Positions 7,934 to 16,559 are shown, counted from the first letter of the stretch. The stretch is DNA of 64,000 nucleotides from Eubacterium sp. MSJ-21 (GCF_018918185.1 NZ_JAHLPZ010000005.1:62001-126000); one strand, 5' to 3'. Numbers and translations: made by a program. The notes: generated by a model not told the origin, from the letters alone.

Positions 7934-8112
7934 CGTCATTCCTCCTTTAAAAACAAACGCGGATTGAAGTAAGTTTAGATATTTCACTCTTGTATCTGAT
8001 TGCAGTATAGTGTATTATTGCATCGAAGTTGTATCATAACTGTAACGAAGTTGCAAAAGATTTGTTTACAACTTGCATATTTTGAAAAGAGAAATATATA
8101 GAGGTAACTACG

Positions 8113-8787
8113 ATGGAGACATTATCAAGACATGCAAAGATTCAGACGTCGGAGACATTTTTATTAAGTGCGATTCTGGCGTTGTCGGGGGGATTTCAGG
8201 ATGCGTACACATACAATGTGCGAAATGGCGTATTCTCGAATGCACAGACCGGAAATGTTGTGCTGATGAGCCAGCATCTGATGGAAGGAAACTGGATGCG
8301 CGCGCTGCACTACTTGTTCCCGGTGCTTGCGTTTGCATTTGGCGTACTCGTGGCAGAACGGATTGGACATACTTATAAGAATGCGAGAAAGATCCACTGG
8401 CGGCAGATCGTTGTTTTGATTGAGATATTGATTTTATTAGCGGTTGGTTTTATGCCGCAGAAGTTCAACATGGCGGCAACGATGCTCGTGTCGTTTGTCT
8501 GTGCGATGCAGGTTCAGACGTTCCGGAAGGTCAATGGCTATGGCTATGCGAGCACGATGTGTATCGGAAACTTAAGAAGCGGAACCGAGAGCCTGTCCGT
8601 ATATATCCGGGAGCACCAGAAGGGGGCACTTCGCAAGGCACTGCATTACTACGGAATCATATTGATCTTTGCAGTCGGTGCCGGTGCCGGTGGAATCTGC
8701 TCAATGCAGATCGGCGAGCCTGCAATCTGGATATCCTGTGTCCTGCTGCTTGCCGGATGCCTGCTTATGATTAAGGAGGAACGTTAA
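8113..8787 (+). CDS. DUF1275 (YoaK-like) membrane protein
   Basis: A 224-residue integral membrane protein with about six hydrophobic segments. The N-terminal motif SGGFQDAYTYNVRNGVFSNAQTGNVV matches the DUF1275/YoaK family signature (G-x-x-DA, then F-x-x-xTGN). Later EHQKGALRKALHYYG sits before the last two helices. GAGG precedes the start. The stop codon overlaps that of the convergent agrC-like gene by four bases. Function of the family is unknown. Confidence 0.88.
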   Translation: METLSRHAKIQTSETFLLSAILALSGGFQDAYTYNVRNGVFSNAQTGNVVLMSQHLMEGNWMRALHYLFPVLAFAFGVLVAERIGHTYKNARKIHWRQIVVLIEILILLAVGFMPQKFNMAATMLVSFVCAMQVQTFRKVNGYGYASTMCIGNLRSGTESLSVYIREHQKGALRKALHYYGIILIFAVGAGAGGICSMQIGEPAIWISCVLLLAGCLLMIKEER

Positions 8788-10097
8788 AAATATCGTTTTC
8801 TGTTAAGAATCGGAATAACGATCATGGTTTCAAAGGAATCCTCGATATATTGACTCCGCATGTAACCATGATATTTTTCCGTGATGATCTTTATATTTGC
8901 CAGACCGTACCCGTGATCCATTCGGTGATCCGGGTACTTTTTTATTTGGTCTTCCGGCAGACAGGTGTTGCGCATATGTATAACAAACGTATTATTTTCA
9001 GAGATACATACATTGAAATGCACATATCGGTTCGGATTTCTGGATTTACAGACCGCTTCGGATGCGTTATCCAGCATATTTCCGACGATCGTACACAGGT
9101 CATAGTCCGAGACCGGAATCTGAGTTGGTTGCAATGTAATCTTTTGGGAAAAGGCAAATTGCTTCTCTTTTGCGAGCATCTCGAAGCTGCTGATGAAGGC
9201 ATCCAATACAAGGTTGCCGCTGTTGACACTGATATAATTCGCTTCTATGTCGTTGATTGCAGAGTGTAGATATGCATCTAACTGCTCTGTCTGTTGTTGC
9301 TTGAGCATCTCGGAGATTGCAAAATAATGGTTCTTCATATCGTGTACGATGCTGCGGGTTTTCTTGTAGGCGGTTCCCAATTGGAAATATTTTTCCTGCT
9401 GAAAATCAATCTGTCTGCGCATAGACAGGTTTTCGTCCTTGATCTGCTCCATCTTAAAACAATTATCCAACAGACAATAATTCAATATATTCAACAGGGC
9501 AATCGCTAAATAGGCGATGATCATATAGTACGCATTGTTTGACTGGTAATTGCTGCGGACAGGAATACAAAGGGTAATTACCAGAGAAAGCACGGGCGTC
9601 GTAAATAATAACAGGTTGTATTTATAATCGTGATATTTTATGTGTCGGTTCCAGAAGAAAATCACAACCAGAATCAACAGGAACAGCATGATCTTGGAAC
9701 CGAGATTCATGAGGATCGAAAGCTGGCGGAGAGGGAGCTCTATAACTGCCGGGTTTATTATTTTCACCAGAAACAGGAAAAAGCTTTCTCCAAGCAGAGC
9801 AAGAATCTGGAAGGAAATGGATACAAATATGCGGTTTGACAAGCGCGTCCTGTATAGGAAGGTCAGGGCAAAGGTCGTAAGCAGACTTACGACGCTTGTG
9901 GCTATTGTAAATTGCTTGGATGGCAGTTCGGTGCACAGAGCCTGGTTTACATAGATAAGAACCTCCATAATAAGGAAGCACGCAATATAGAGCGGATAAG
10001 CGGTACGACGATTTTCCTTATGAAAGATGCCGTTCATATAGATGATAATTATGACCATATCAAAGAGATAGGTAAGTGCTTCAATCGCGTAATACAT
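8784..10097 (-). CDS. agrC: AgrC-like sensor histidine kinase (GHKL type)
   Basis: A 437-residue receptor kinase. About six membrane helices span residues 1-205 (sensor domain facing peptide signals), followed by a dimerisation segment with the phosphorylated His (IVHDMKNHYF, near 250). A GHKL ATPase comes next, with the N box NMLDNASEAV and the G box DHGYGLANIKII. There is no PAS or HAMP domain, as usual for AgrC/ComD/BlpH. It is last in the leftward unit agrB-agrA-agrC, 11 bases after agrA. It should sense the cyclic peptide made from the divergent agrD and phosphorylate AgrA. Confidence 0.92.
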   Translation of the reverse strand: MYYAIEALTYLFDMVIIIIYMNGIFHKENRRTAYPLYIACFLIMEVLIYVNQALCTELPSKQFTIATSVVSLLTTFALTFLYRTRLSNRIFVSISFQILALLGESFFLFLVKIINPAVIELPLRQLSILMNLGSKIMLFLLILVVIFFWNRHIKYHDYKYNLLLFTTPVLSLVITLCIPVRSNYQSNNAYYMIIAYLAIALLNILNYCLLDNCFKMEQIKDENLSMRRQIDFQQEKYFQLGTAYKKTRSIVHDMKNHYFAISEMLKQQQTEQLDAYLHSAINDIEANYISVNSGNLVLDAFISSFEMLAKEKQFAFSQKITLQPTQIPVSDYDLCTIVGNMLDNASEAVCKSRNPNRYVHFNVCISENNTFVIHMRNTCLPEDQIKKYPDHRMDHGYGLANIKIITEKYHGYMRSQYIEDSFETMIVIPILNRKRYF

Positions 10098-10108
10098 AGT
10101 GCGCCTCC

Positions 10109-10849
10109 CTAATTTAACTCGTTTAATTCTACGAGGTGATTCATGTAAATGGAAAGTAGTTCTCGTCTTGCGTTTCGACTCAGAGGAATTCGCTCTTGAT
10201 TGTCTAAAACAACGAATTTATCCTCAAAATAATGTACATGCTTCAGATTCAGCAGGATACTGCGATAACATTTGTAAAAGTGCTGAGAGGCAAGCGTTTC
10301 CTTCCAGTAGGCAAGCGTTCCGCGTACAGAGATCGTGCGGTTCGTAAGATGAAACAGTAATGTCTGTGCATCACTATTTTCAACCTCGATATAGAGAAGA
10401 TCCTGAATATAGATCGTCGTTTCTCCTTCTGTTGTAGACACGATGGAATAGATTGTGTGACTTTGTTCGATTTCATTGATTGCGTTCTTCAGCACTTCTT
10501 CGACATCCTCTGTGGTGTACGGCTTCGTCAGATAGTAAAATGCCCGGACTGTAAAGCTTTTTTGCATGTATTCCGGATAATTGCTCACGAACACGAGCAA
10601 GGCATAACGGTCGATGGTGGAACGCAGGATGCTTGCGGTATCCAAACCGTTTAGCTCCGGCATTTCTACATCCATGAAGATCAACTGATACTGGCCTTTC
10701 TCCGTATAGGAATCTAAGAATGCTCTTCCGCTTGTAAATGTTGAGATAGAAACCTCCACATCAAACGCAAAATAAAAATGTGTGATACAGGATTTTAAAT
10801 ATTCAATTGCTGCTTCGTCATCGTCACAGATTGCAATGTTCAGTTTCAT
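10109..10849 (-). CDS. agrA: AgrA-like LytTR response regulator
   Basis: A 246-residue transcription regulator. The receiver domain has acidic residues ICDDDEAA (8-15), phosphorylation site D60 in IFMDVEMPELNG and Lys in YLTKPYT. A LytTR DNA-binding domain spans about residues 135-240 (TTIYIQDLLYIEVEN, RGTLAYWKETL, FYKCYRSILLNLKHV). The start at 10849 follows a GGGGG site and overlaps the agrB stop by four bases, so the two are translationally coupled. LytTR regulators bind paired direct repeats; the inverted repeat at 11498-11549 is its likely operator. Confidence 0.92.
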   Translation of the reverse strand: MKLNIAICDDDEAAIEYLKSCITHFYFAFDVEVSISTFTSGRAFLDSYTEKGQYQLIFMDVEMPELNGLDTASILRSTIDRYALLVFVSNYPEYMQKSFTVRAFYYLTKPYTTEDVEEVLKNAINEIEQSHTIYSIVSTTEGETTIYIQDLLYIEVENSDAQTLLFHLTNRTISVRGTLAYWKETLASQHFYKCYRSILLNLKHVHYFEDKFVVLDNQERIPLSRNARRELLSIYMNHLVELNELN

Positions 10850-11436
10850 TGAGAACCCCCTTTGCTGATTCGCCCCAATAATTGGTTTATCCATATTACG
10901 ATAACACAAAAGAACATAATCTGGATAGAATCAAATCTAAAAAAGTTAAAAAATATAAGGTACAAGCTTAGTAGCATTATCGAATATACTGCAGTCAGAC
11001 ATTTTAATCGGCATTTCTTCTTTTGAGTCAGGCGATGGCTTTTTGTATCCACAGGTGCAAGGATGATGATGGCAATCAGCAATACACAGAAACACCAGAA
11101 GGCTGGAAATGTCTGGATTGCAGGGATTGGCAGATAGATAGTGACAATTATTCCAATACAGAAGGTGAGATAAGAAATAATATCACATATGCTGCGCGAA
11201 GATGCATGCATGCCTCCGGCAAGCATCTTGAGTGGAGACATTGTAAAAACGTAGACGAGTGCCAGCCATCCATGATGGAAAAAGATTCCAAGAATCAGAA
11301 GGCTGAGATTATATAGGAATAAGTCGAAACAGAAGTCAAAGCAGTATATATAAGCTGCTCGCTGTCTGGATGGAAAAACGTGATTATCAATAAATATATC
11401 CGTGATTTTTACGCTGAGCGTTTCTGTAATTTTCAT
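10846..11436 (-). CDS. agrB: AgrB-like peptide-processing membrane endopeptidase
   Basis: A 196-residue membrane cysteine protease that trims the AgrD precursor and forms its thiolactone. With the start at 11436 (GGAGG 7 bases upstream on the minus strand) the catalytic residues in KMLAGGMHASSRSIC fall at H77 and C84, the same numbers as in Staphylococcus aureus AgrB. This supports the start over the in-frame ATG at 11451. Four or more hydrophobic segments surround this site. It is the first gene of the leftward agrBAC unit. Its substrate gene agrD is not in the operon but divergent, 194 bases away. Confidence 0.93.
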   Translation of the reverse strand: MKITETLSVKITDIFIDNHVFPSRQRAAYIYCFDFCFDLFLYNLSLLILGIFFHHGWLALVYVFTMSPLKMLAGGMHASSRSICDIISYLTFCIGIIVTIYLPIPAIQTFPAFWCFCVLLIAIIILAPVDTKSHRLTQKKKCRLKCLTAVYSIMLLSLYLIFFNFFRFDSIQIMFFCVIVIWINQLLGRISKGGSQ

Positions 11437-11497
11437 TCGATTTACCTCCATATAAGCATCATAACATAGAATGATTGGTAATATATAATTTCCCGTA

Positions 11498-11549
11498 AAT
11501 GGTCAAAAACGGGGGGTGAAATGCACTTTACCCCCCGTTTTTGACCATT
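11498..11549. promoter_or_regulatory. Perfect 20-bp inverted repeat between agrB and agrD, probable AgrA operator
   Basis: Arms at 11498-11517 and 11530-11549 are exact reverse complements separated by 12 bases. The outward-facing end of each arm reads CCGTTTTTGACCATT, which itself contains a tandem CCGTT / CCATT half-site pattern. Rightward, a TATGAT box lies 30 bases beyond the arm (11580-11585). Leftward, TATGTT lies 29 bases beyond. The symmetric geometry suits one activator serving both promoters. AgrA as the binder is inference. Confidence 0.7.
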
Positions 11550-11630
11550 CGCAGAAAAAATGAAAGAAGCATCTGTGCGTATGATAGGATAAAAATGGGT
11601 TTAATAATTATTTACAGGAGGGAAAAGAGC

Positions 11631-11795
11631 ATGAAAAAAGTACTGGAATTTCTTGTCAGGCATAGTGGAAAGCTATGCGCATTCGCGATTGGTGTAGCAG
11701 CTATTGCACCGGAATGCTGTCGTGGAAGCTGGTATGAACCAGAAGAACCAGAGGGGCTGGAAGAAGTATTGAAGAAAAGTGGAAATGTACAGTAG
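11631..11795 (+). CDS. agrD: AgrD-like cyclic autoinducer precursor peptide
   Basis: A 54-residue peptide with the three AgrD parts. The N-terminal amphipathic/hydrophobic leader is MKKVLEFLVRHSGKLCAFAIG. A Cys-containing signal core is ECCRGSWYE. The acidic tail (PEEPEGLEEVLKK) strongly resembles the PEEP tail of clostridial AgrD. AggAGG-type spacing (AGGAGGG, 9 bases) fixes the start at 11631; the longer upstream reading is unlikely. If processed like Clostridium perfringens AgrD, the ring would start at C30 and include R-G-S-W. It is on the opposite strand from its processing and sensing genes. Confidence 0.85.
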   Translation: MKKVLEFLVRHSGKLCAFAIGVAAIAPECCRGSWYEPEEPEGLEEVLKKSGNVQ

Positions 11796-11811
11796 AGGAG
11801 TTACATGTATT

Positions 11812-12288
11812 ATGCAAAAAGTAAGTAAAGTAAAACGGTTTATCGCAATGACTGCGATGGCAGCCATGTTGTCAATTACAGGACTGGGTGCAGCACAGAA
11901 TAATGCGCAGGCGAATACAAAGGATGAGGCATGGTCGTTTTCGTTGGCTGCTAATTCATATGGTTTTCATTTCATTAAGTCAAGACCAAAGGAGAATGAT
12001 TCAAAAATTTATTTTTATTGGAGTAGTACATATGGAGGTAATTTGAAAGCATTAACTGTGACGCCATATGGCACAGATTCACATGGAAACATGGTTAAAG
12101 CAGGTACGAGGGACCGTGGAGAAGCAACATATTCTGTCAATCAGACAGGAAAATACAGAATCACGAATTATGTTCATGAGTTAGGTTTGCCTCAGGCAAC
12201 GGTAGGCGTTCGATCAAAGACAGGTTCAGGTACAGCGAAGGGCGTATGGAGTCCGGATTGTGCAGGAACTTATGAAACTTTGCAGTAA
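11812..12288 (+). CDS. Small secreted protein next to agrD, possible bacteriocin-like
   Basis: A 158-residue protein with a clear signal peptide (basic QKVSKVKRF, hydrophobic core AMTAMAAMLSITGLGA, probable cleavage near AQA-NT). The mature part of about 125 residues is rich in Gly, Ser, Thr and aromatic residues, and ends GVWSPDCAGTYETLQ. The GxWSPD-type ending recalls small exported proteins of the DUF2712/lactococcin-972-like kind, but this is a resemblance by eye only. GAGGAG lies 11 bases before the ATG. It is 16 bases after agrD and probably co-transcribed, so it is a candidate effector of the Agr circuit. Confidence 0.75.
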   Translation: MQKVSKVKRFIAMTAMAAMLSITGLGAAQNNAQANTKDEAWSFSLAANSYGFHFIKSRPKENDSKIYFYWSSTYGGNLKALTVTPYGTDSHGNMVKAGTRDRGEATYSVNQTGKYRITNYVHELGLPQATVGVRSKTGSGTAKGVWSPDCAGTYETLQ

Positions 12289-12304
12289 AATATAACGGAA
12301 TAAA

Positions 12305-12343
12305 AAGTAAGCATCTGTGTTTAGTTAGTGCAGATGCTTACTT
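12305..12343 (+). terminator. Hairpin after the secreted-protein gene, weak terminator or processing site
   Basis: AAGTAAGCATCTG (12305-12317) pairs perfectly with CAGATGCTTACTT (12331-12343). No T run follows, so full termination is doubtful; it may stabilise the upstream message. Confidence 0.5.
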
Positions 12344-12370
12344 AGATATTCGAAAGGGTTGTGGATTACG

Positions 12371-13180
12371 ATGAAGAAGAAAATATGGGTACTTTTACTG
12401 GGCATACTGGTATTGGCAATAGGTGTAGTCATAGTGGGAATATTGAAACGAAATGCTGAAAAAGAGGATACGGCAGAACAAAAGGAAGCGGTTCATACAG
12501 TCATAGAAAGTGATGAGGAAAATATGGTGGAAACAGATGGGGAACCGAATGAGGAACAACAATATTTCGAACAGTTAGAAAAAGACAAAGCAAAGGCAGG
12601 AACGATTTATTCGAGAGACAGTTACCCGATATACAACGGCTTTGGCTTTAAAATAATTGATTTTAAAATTTTTAATACTTATAAGGAGTTTACAGAAAGT
12701 GAATACTTTAATCCAGATTTTGTATGTTATGATCCGACAAAACTGAATGGATTTACAGAGGACGAACTTTCGGAGACCATGCTTGCATATGCGGAAGTTG
12801 AGATTACAAATGAGGACCGATATGAAAAGGAATATTTGTCCAATGATGCAGTTATTGTATGTGCAGGAGATGGATCAAAAGATAAAGAAGGATATTATAA
12901 TTTTGGTGGAGCGGATAATTGTTATGCAAGTATGGTAGATAATTGGAAGAATTTTAATGATGAAAAAGAAAGGGATTATTTCCATATTGAACCGGGAAAG
13001 TCCATAACAATACAGATTGGTACGGCCGTTCAATATGCTTTGGATGGAAGAATAGTCAGAGCAGACAAAGTGTTTGATAATCCTCAATATTATCTTCAAG
13101 TACAAGGGAATGTTCCTTCCAACGGAGAACAATCCGTTTTAGAAAAAAATTTAACACATATTTTTATTGAATGTCAGTAA
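12371..13180 (+). CDS. Membrane-anchored extracellular protein, paralogue of 15071-15958
   Basis: A 269-residue protein with an N-terminal membrane anchor (KKKIWVLLLGILVLAIGVVIVGIL) and a Glu/Asp-rich linker, then an extracellular domain from about residue 75 (YPIYNGFGFKIIDFKIF, YAEVEITNEDRYEKEYL, PGKSITIQIG) ending in LTHIFIECQ. It shares all these landmarks with the 295-residue protein at 15071, so the two are paralogues now separated by an insertion sequence. It resembles the DUF5027-type lipoproteins of Lachnospiraceae, though I cannot confirm the family. The start at 12371 is preferred over an upstream TTG. Its place beside an ABC exporter suggests an accessory role in export or immunity. 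Confidence 0.78.
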   Translation: MKKKIWVLLLGILVLAIGVVIVGILKRNAEKEDTAEQKEAVHTVIESDEENMVETDGEPNEEQQYFEQLEKDKAKAGTIYSRDSYPIYNGFGFKIIDFKIFNTYKEFTESEYFNPDFVCYDPTKLNGFTEDELSETMLAYAEVEITNEDRYEKEYLSNDAVIVCAGDGSKDKEGYYNFGGADNCYASMVDNWKNFNDEKERDYFHIEPGKSITIQIGTAVQYALDGRIVRADKVFDNPQYYLQVQGNVPSNGEQSVLEKNLTHIFIECQ

Positions 13181-13287
13181 AACTGTGGATAGTGTCAAGA
13201 GACGTATGAAAAAACGTAACAAAGAAAAAAGGCACTTTCGTACCTTGAAAACTGTAGATATTTTTGCTATGGCAGGGATGCGCCACC

Positions 13288-13412
13288 CTTGACAGCACAA
13301 AAAGAACTGCTGGGAGGGTGTTACCGACGGCGAAGAACTCAAGAACAGTTCGTTTAATCCGTCGCTCACAGCAGTGTAGCAGTTCTTTTTATGTGTGGTC
13401 AAGGGCCAAGCC
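13288..13412. repeat. Multi-level nested palindrome near the left end of the dead IS
   Basis: AAAAAGAACTGCT (about 13299-13311) pairs with AGCAGTTCTTTTT (about 13377-13389). Inside it CGACGG pairs with CCGTCG and GAACT with AGTTC. The arms extend outward imperfectly (CCTTGACAGCACA against TGTGTGGTCAAGG). It lies between the IS terminal repeat and the transposase stop, so it probably belongs to the element and may fold as RNA or as a cruciform. Confidence 0.65.
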
Positions 13413-13450
13413 GCTTGCACGGTGGCTTATAAATCCCTCCGGCTCAGAAT

Positions 13451-14907
13451 CTAAGAACAGTCAGCCGCGTTGCGGTTCTGCATATTTTTGATTGTCTGCT
13501 GACCGAGGAAGATTAACAGCTGCCATTTACCAGGCATGTTAGGGGCACCCTTCTGTATATCGACCTCGTTTAACACATTGTATCCGGCGTGCTTATGAGG
13601 ACGGAGAAAGTTATAGTAGGCAAATCAGAGCGCAAGGTCATAGTTGGCACCGTCGATGTTATCAAATCCGTTTGTCGGTCTGTTTGATGCTTTGTAAGTG
13701 CGATTGAGACGTTCAATCATCTGCTTGTATGGACGGAACTCTTTTGATACAGCATCGTCGTTGGTAAGTCCAATTACCTGGGTGATATCAAATTATATTT
13801 TACCTTTTGAATGTCTGAAGAACTGCTGTGCAGCTAAAGGATAGGCTCTGTATCCGTCAGCAATAAACCGGAAATTCTTGGGGATCTCCTTCAGGTGTTT
13901 GAAAGCCATACGCATGGACATGATGCTTGGACCAACGCCATGGTTATCAGATATCTGATAACCGATGATTGAACGTTTTGCAGCGTCGATGATAAACCAA
14001 ATGTACCCTTTGATTCCACGGATTTTGATGTATGTCTCATCGGCAGTAAAAACGTTTTTACTTGATAATTATAGTTATCTACAAAGGGTTTTACGCATAT
14101 GGCTGCGGTTTTGAGATAGTTTGCAACCTGCTGGTGAGAGATCTTGATACCATGGATCTCGTGAAGTGCGTGGGCAGTTTTGTGCAGGGATAATCCGAGA
14201 TTGACTTTGTAGGAAAGACATAATCCCATGACATTCTGATCAAACTTGGAGAATCTGAGAGATGAAGCGTTCTTAGGCGCGGAGTTTAAGTCCATGCGAA
14301 AGAAATCTATCTGGAATTCGCGGTAGATATAGTGGAGTTTGTACTTGTATTTATTCTTTTGTAGATCTGCTTTATCAACTTTTTTGAGGTTTCGGAGATA
14401 GTAAGGACATTTCGGATTAATATATTTATGTATAACGAAGTGTTTGCGGTCTTTCGTATGTACGAGAGTGTGGCTGCAGTGAGGGCATTTCAAGACATGC
14501 GTTTTTGAAAATCTGCTTCAGCATTAGGCTTGAAACGAGATTGGCATACTTTGCATAAGATCTGGGTCTGTTTTTTCCATCGTTCCACATGAGGTAATGG
14601 AACGGAACATTACAGGAGAAACAGCGGAGATCTTCAGGAACGTTGCATTCGCCATGACGGAACACGGGTTTGATTGTCTTGTGGTATCGCTGTTCATAGT
14701 ATCCAATAAGATCCTTCCAATCCCAATCCTGCTTGTAGGAAATGATTTTTGGTAGTTTGTCGATTTTGAATTTTTGATACTTTGGAGAGTGTGAATCGTC
14801 AAAAGCCCACTGCTTGAGAGGAATGTATTTACAGATAAAGTTAAAAGTTGACCAATAATTTTATATTGGTATTGAATGATGTTAAGTAAATAAAGTATAA
14901 TGTTCAT
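13451..14907 (-). pseudogene. Transposase pseudogene (DDE type), multiply frameshifted
   Basis: The protein can be followed only by changing frame. It starts MNIILYLLNIIQYQYK at 14907, then runs KYIPLKQWAFDDSHSPKYQ, CPHCSHTLVHTKDRKHF (zinc-ribbon), FSKFDQNVMGLCLSYK, a shifted ETYIKIRGIKGY catalytic stretch, FRFIADGYRAYP and FNDD-type VIGLTNDDAVSKEF. It ends YYNFLRPHKHAGYNVLNEV near 13560-13620. Frame changes occur near 14840, 14500 and 14050, and in-frame stops appear near 13800 and 13625 (a Trp codon read as TGA). The gene is dead. The DDE assignment comes from the order of these landmarks. Confidence 0.8.
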
Positions 14908-15070
14908 GGCAATAACCTTTCTATGATGATAATGGTTTGTGGTGAATTCATTGTACTTCTTTTTAGGGGGGTATTGCTTTTTTATTTGTAAAATCCCTTA
15001 AAATAAAAGATTTATAAAGAAAAAATGGAGTGTCTTTTGACACTACCTTTGAATTAAGGAGAAGGATAAT

Positions 15071-15958
15071 ATGAAAAAACGGGTGATATTTTTTTTAGGC
15101 AGTGTTATTTGCTTTTCCGTGATTATTGGCATGATAGGATTTGTAAAAAATAAAAGCTCTATTGGAAATGGGAAAGTAACGACAGAAGAAGTATCATCGT
15201 CCGTGGCAGCAGAAACTGCCACGGATATGGCTGCATCGGCATCAGATAAAGATGAAGAACAGCAATTTTTTGAGCAGGCAGTAGAAAATAAGGAGAAAGT
15301 AGAACAGGATGGTTCCGTATTTTCCAAAGGAAGCTATCAGATATATAATGGATTTGGATTTACTGTCACGTATTTCCACGTATACGATACATATGAAGAG
15401 TTTGTAGAGAGTGAGCATTATAATTCGGACTACGTTGAGACAGAGCCTAAGGATTCCAAATGGATAACAGAAGAGTTTGATAATGGAGCGAACTTTGTAT
15501 ATGCGGAGATTGAGGTAACAAACGAGGATCGGTATGAGAAGGAATTTTTGCCAACTATGTGTGAGATTGTGTGTACACAGGATGATTATATCGCATATGT
15601 AGACGGAAAGAGTTTCTATGGGTATGCGTATAACGATTTCTATATGTCAAAAAGAGACGGCTGGGAAGAAATACAGGGTGCGGAGATCGAAAAACTTGCC
15701 AGATATTATCAGATTCGACCAGGAGAGACGGTAACGATAGCTATTGGAGGAACCAGTTATGTTGAATGTTATACAGAAGGGGATGGGAATGGCGAAGATC
15801 CATATGAATTCATAGGAGAGAAATCCGTGGATGAGGTTTTCGCTTCTCCGAAATATTATCTGGAAATAGCTGGGGATATGCCATCTTCTGGAGATCAGGC
15901 ATGGCAGGAAAAAAATATCCGTGATGCGTTGACACACATTTATATAGAGTGCCAATAA
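15071..15958 (+). CDS. Membrane-anchored extracellular protein, paralogue of 12371-13180
   Basis: A 295-residue protein: N-terminal anchor (RVIFFLGSVICFSVIIGMIGF), Ser/Thr/Ala-rich linker to about residue 58, then a domain with YQIYNGFGFTVTYFHVYDTYEEF, VYAEIEVTNEDRYEKEFL and PGETVTIAIGG, ending LTHIYIECQ. AAGGAG precedes the start. It is directly downstream of the dead IS; its original promoter may have been cut off, with the IS end possibly supplying a new one. It is followed at 22 bases by another anchored protein and then the ABC exporter genes, pointing to one functional unit. Function unknown. Confidence 0.78.
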   Translation: MKKRVIFFLGSVICFSVIIGMIGFVKNKSSIGNGKVTTEEVSSSVAAETATDMAASASDKDEEQQFFEQAVENKEKVEQDGSVFSKGSYQIYNGFGFTVTYFHVYDTYEEFVESEHYNSDYVETEPKDSKWITEEFDNGANFVYAEIEVTNEDRYEKEFLPTMCEIVCTQDDYIAYVDGKSFYGYAYNDFYMSKRDGWEEIQGAEIEKLARYYQIRPGETVTIAIGGTSYVECYTEGDGNGEDPYEFIGEKSVDEVFASPKYYLEIAGDMPSSGDQAWQEKNIRDALTHIYIECQ

Positions 15959-15980
15959 CTATGAAGGAGAAGCATATGTC

Positions 15981-16559
15981 ATGAAAAGAAAAAAGGTCTT
16001 GATTTTAATTGGTATCCTGCTTGCGGTAACTGGACTGGGTCTGCGTATCTGGTATGTGAACACCCATACATATTCACCAGAAATAAGGGAGGTTCCGCAG
16101 GGACAGACAGCGGAATATTGTGGACTTTCGTATACAATCGTAAATGCCGAGATGTGGAACAGCTCAGATTTCTATACACAGCATCCAGAGCTTACCGATT
16201 ATCAGAATCCGAACATACCTGCAGAAGAGATGAAACTATTGGTTGTTGAATATCAGATTGGAAAAGTACAGGAAGCAAACAAACTGGATCTTTATATTCC
16301 GATTCAATATGTGCATTTATTTAACGGACCAGATCCATTTATGACGCAGGATATGAATCCGTCTCTTTCGGATGGGAACTTCCAGTCGGGTGATACAGTC
16401 GTGATTCCGTATGAAATCTATAAGGCAAATTTATCGGAAGCGCAATGGAAGGATGTGGAGAATGGAAAGATGGAGTATGAGACTGTACTCGGAACGTATC
16501 CGGTCAAGACGGAAATGAAGATTCAGGATATCCGGTATGAAGGAGGAAAGGGACAGTGA
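15981..16559 (+). CDS. Membrane-anchored protein of the exporter cluster
   Basis: A 192-residue protein with one N-terminal membrane helix (KKVLILIGILLAVTGLGLRIW) and an extracellular domain (QTAEYCGLSYTIVNAEMW, MKLLVVEYQIG, GDTVVIPYEIYKANLSEAQW). It looks like a shorter relative of the two preceding anchored proteins in type, not in sequence. It may belong to the DUF5028-type family, which I cannot confirm. AAGGAGA precedes the start. The stop overlaps the GTG start of the next permease gene, so translation is coupled and a partnership with the exporter is likely. Confidence 0.72.
   Translation: MKRKKVLILIGILLAVTGLGLRIWYVNTHTYSPEIREVPQGQTAEYCGLSYTIVNAEMWNSSDFYTQHPELTDYQNPNIPAEEMKLLVVEYQIGKVQEANKLDLYIPIQYVHLFNGPDPFMTQDMNPSLSDGNFQSGDTVVIPYEIYKANLSEAQWKDVENGKMEYETVLGTYPVKTEMKIQDIRYEGGKGQ

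Larger units (their letters stand above)
13188..15047. mobile_element. Defective insertion sequence between two paralogous genes
   Basis: About 1.86 kb bounded by imperfect terminal inverted repeats: TAGTGTCAAGAGAC (13190-13203) against the reverse complement of GTCTTTTGACACTA (15032-15045), 13 of 14 matching. Inside are a leftward transposase pseudogene and a large palindrome near the left end. It separates two related genes (12371-13180 and 15071-15958). No clear target-site duplication was identified. The transposase is of the DDE kind common in Lachnospiraceae genomes; I do not assign it to a named IS family. Confidence 0.75.
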
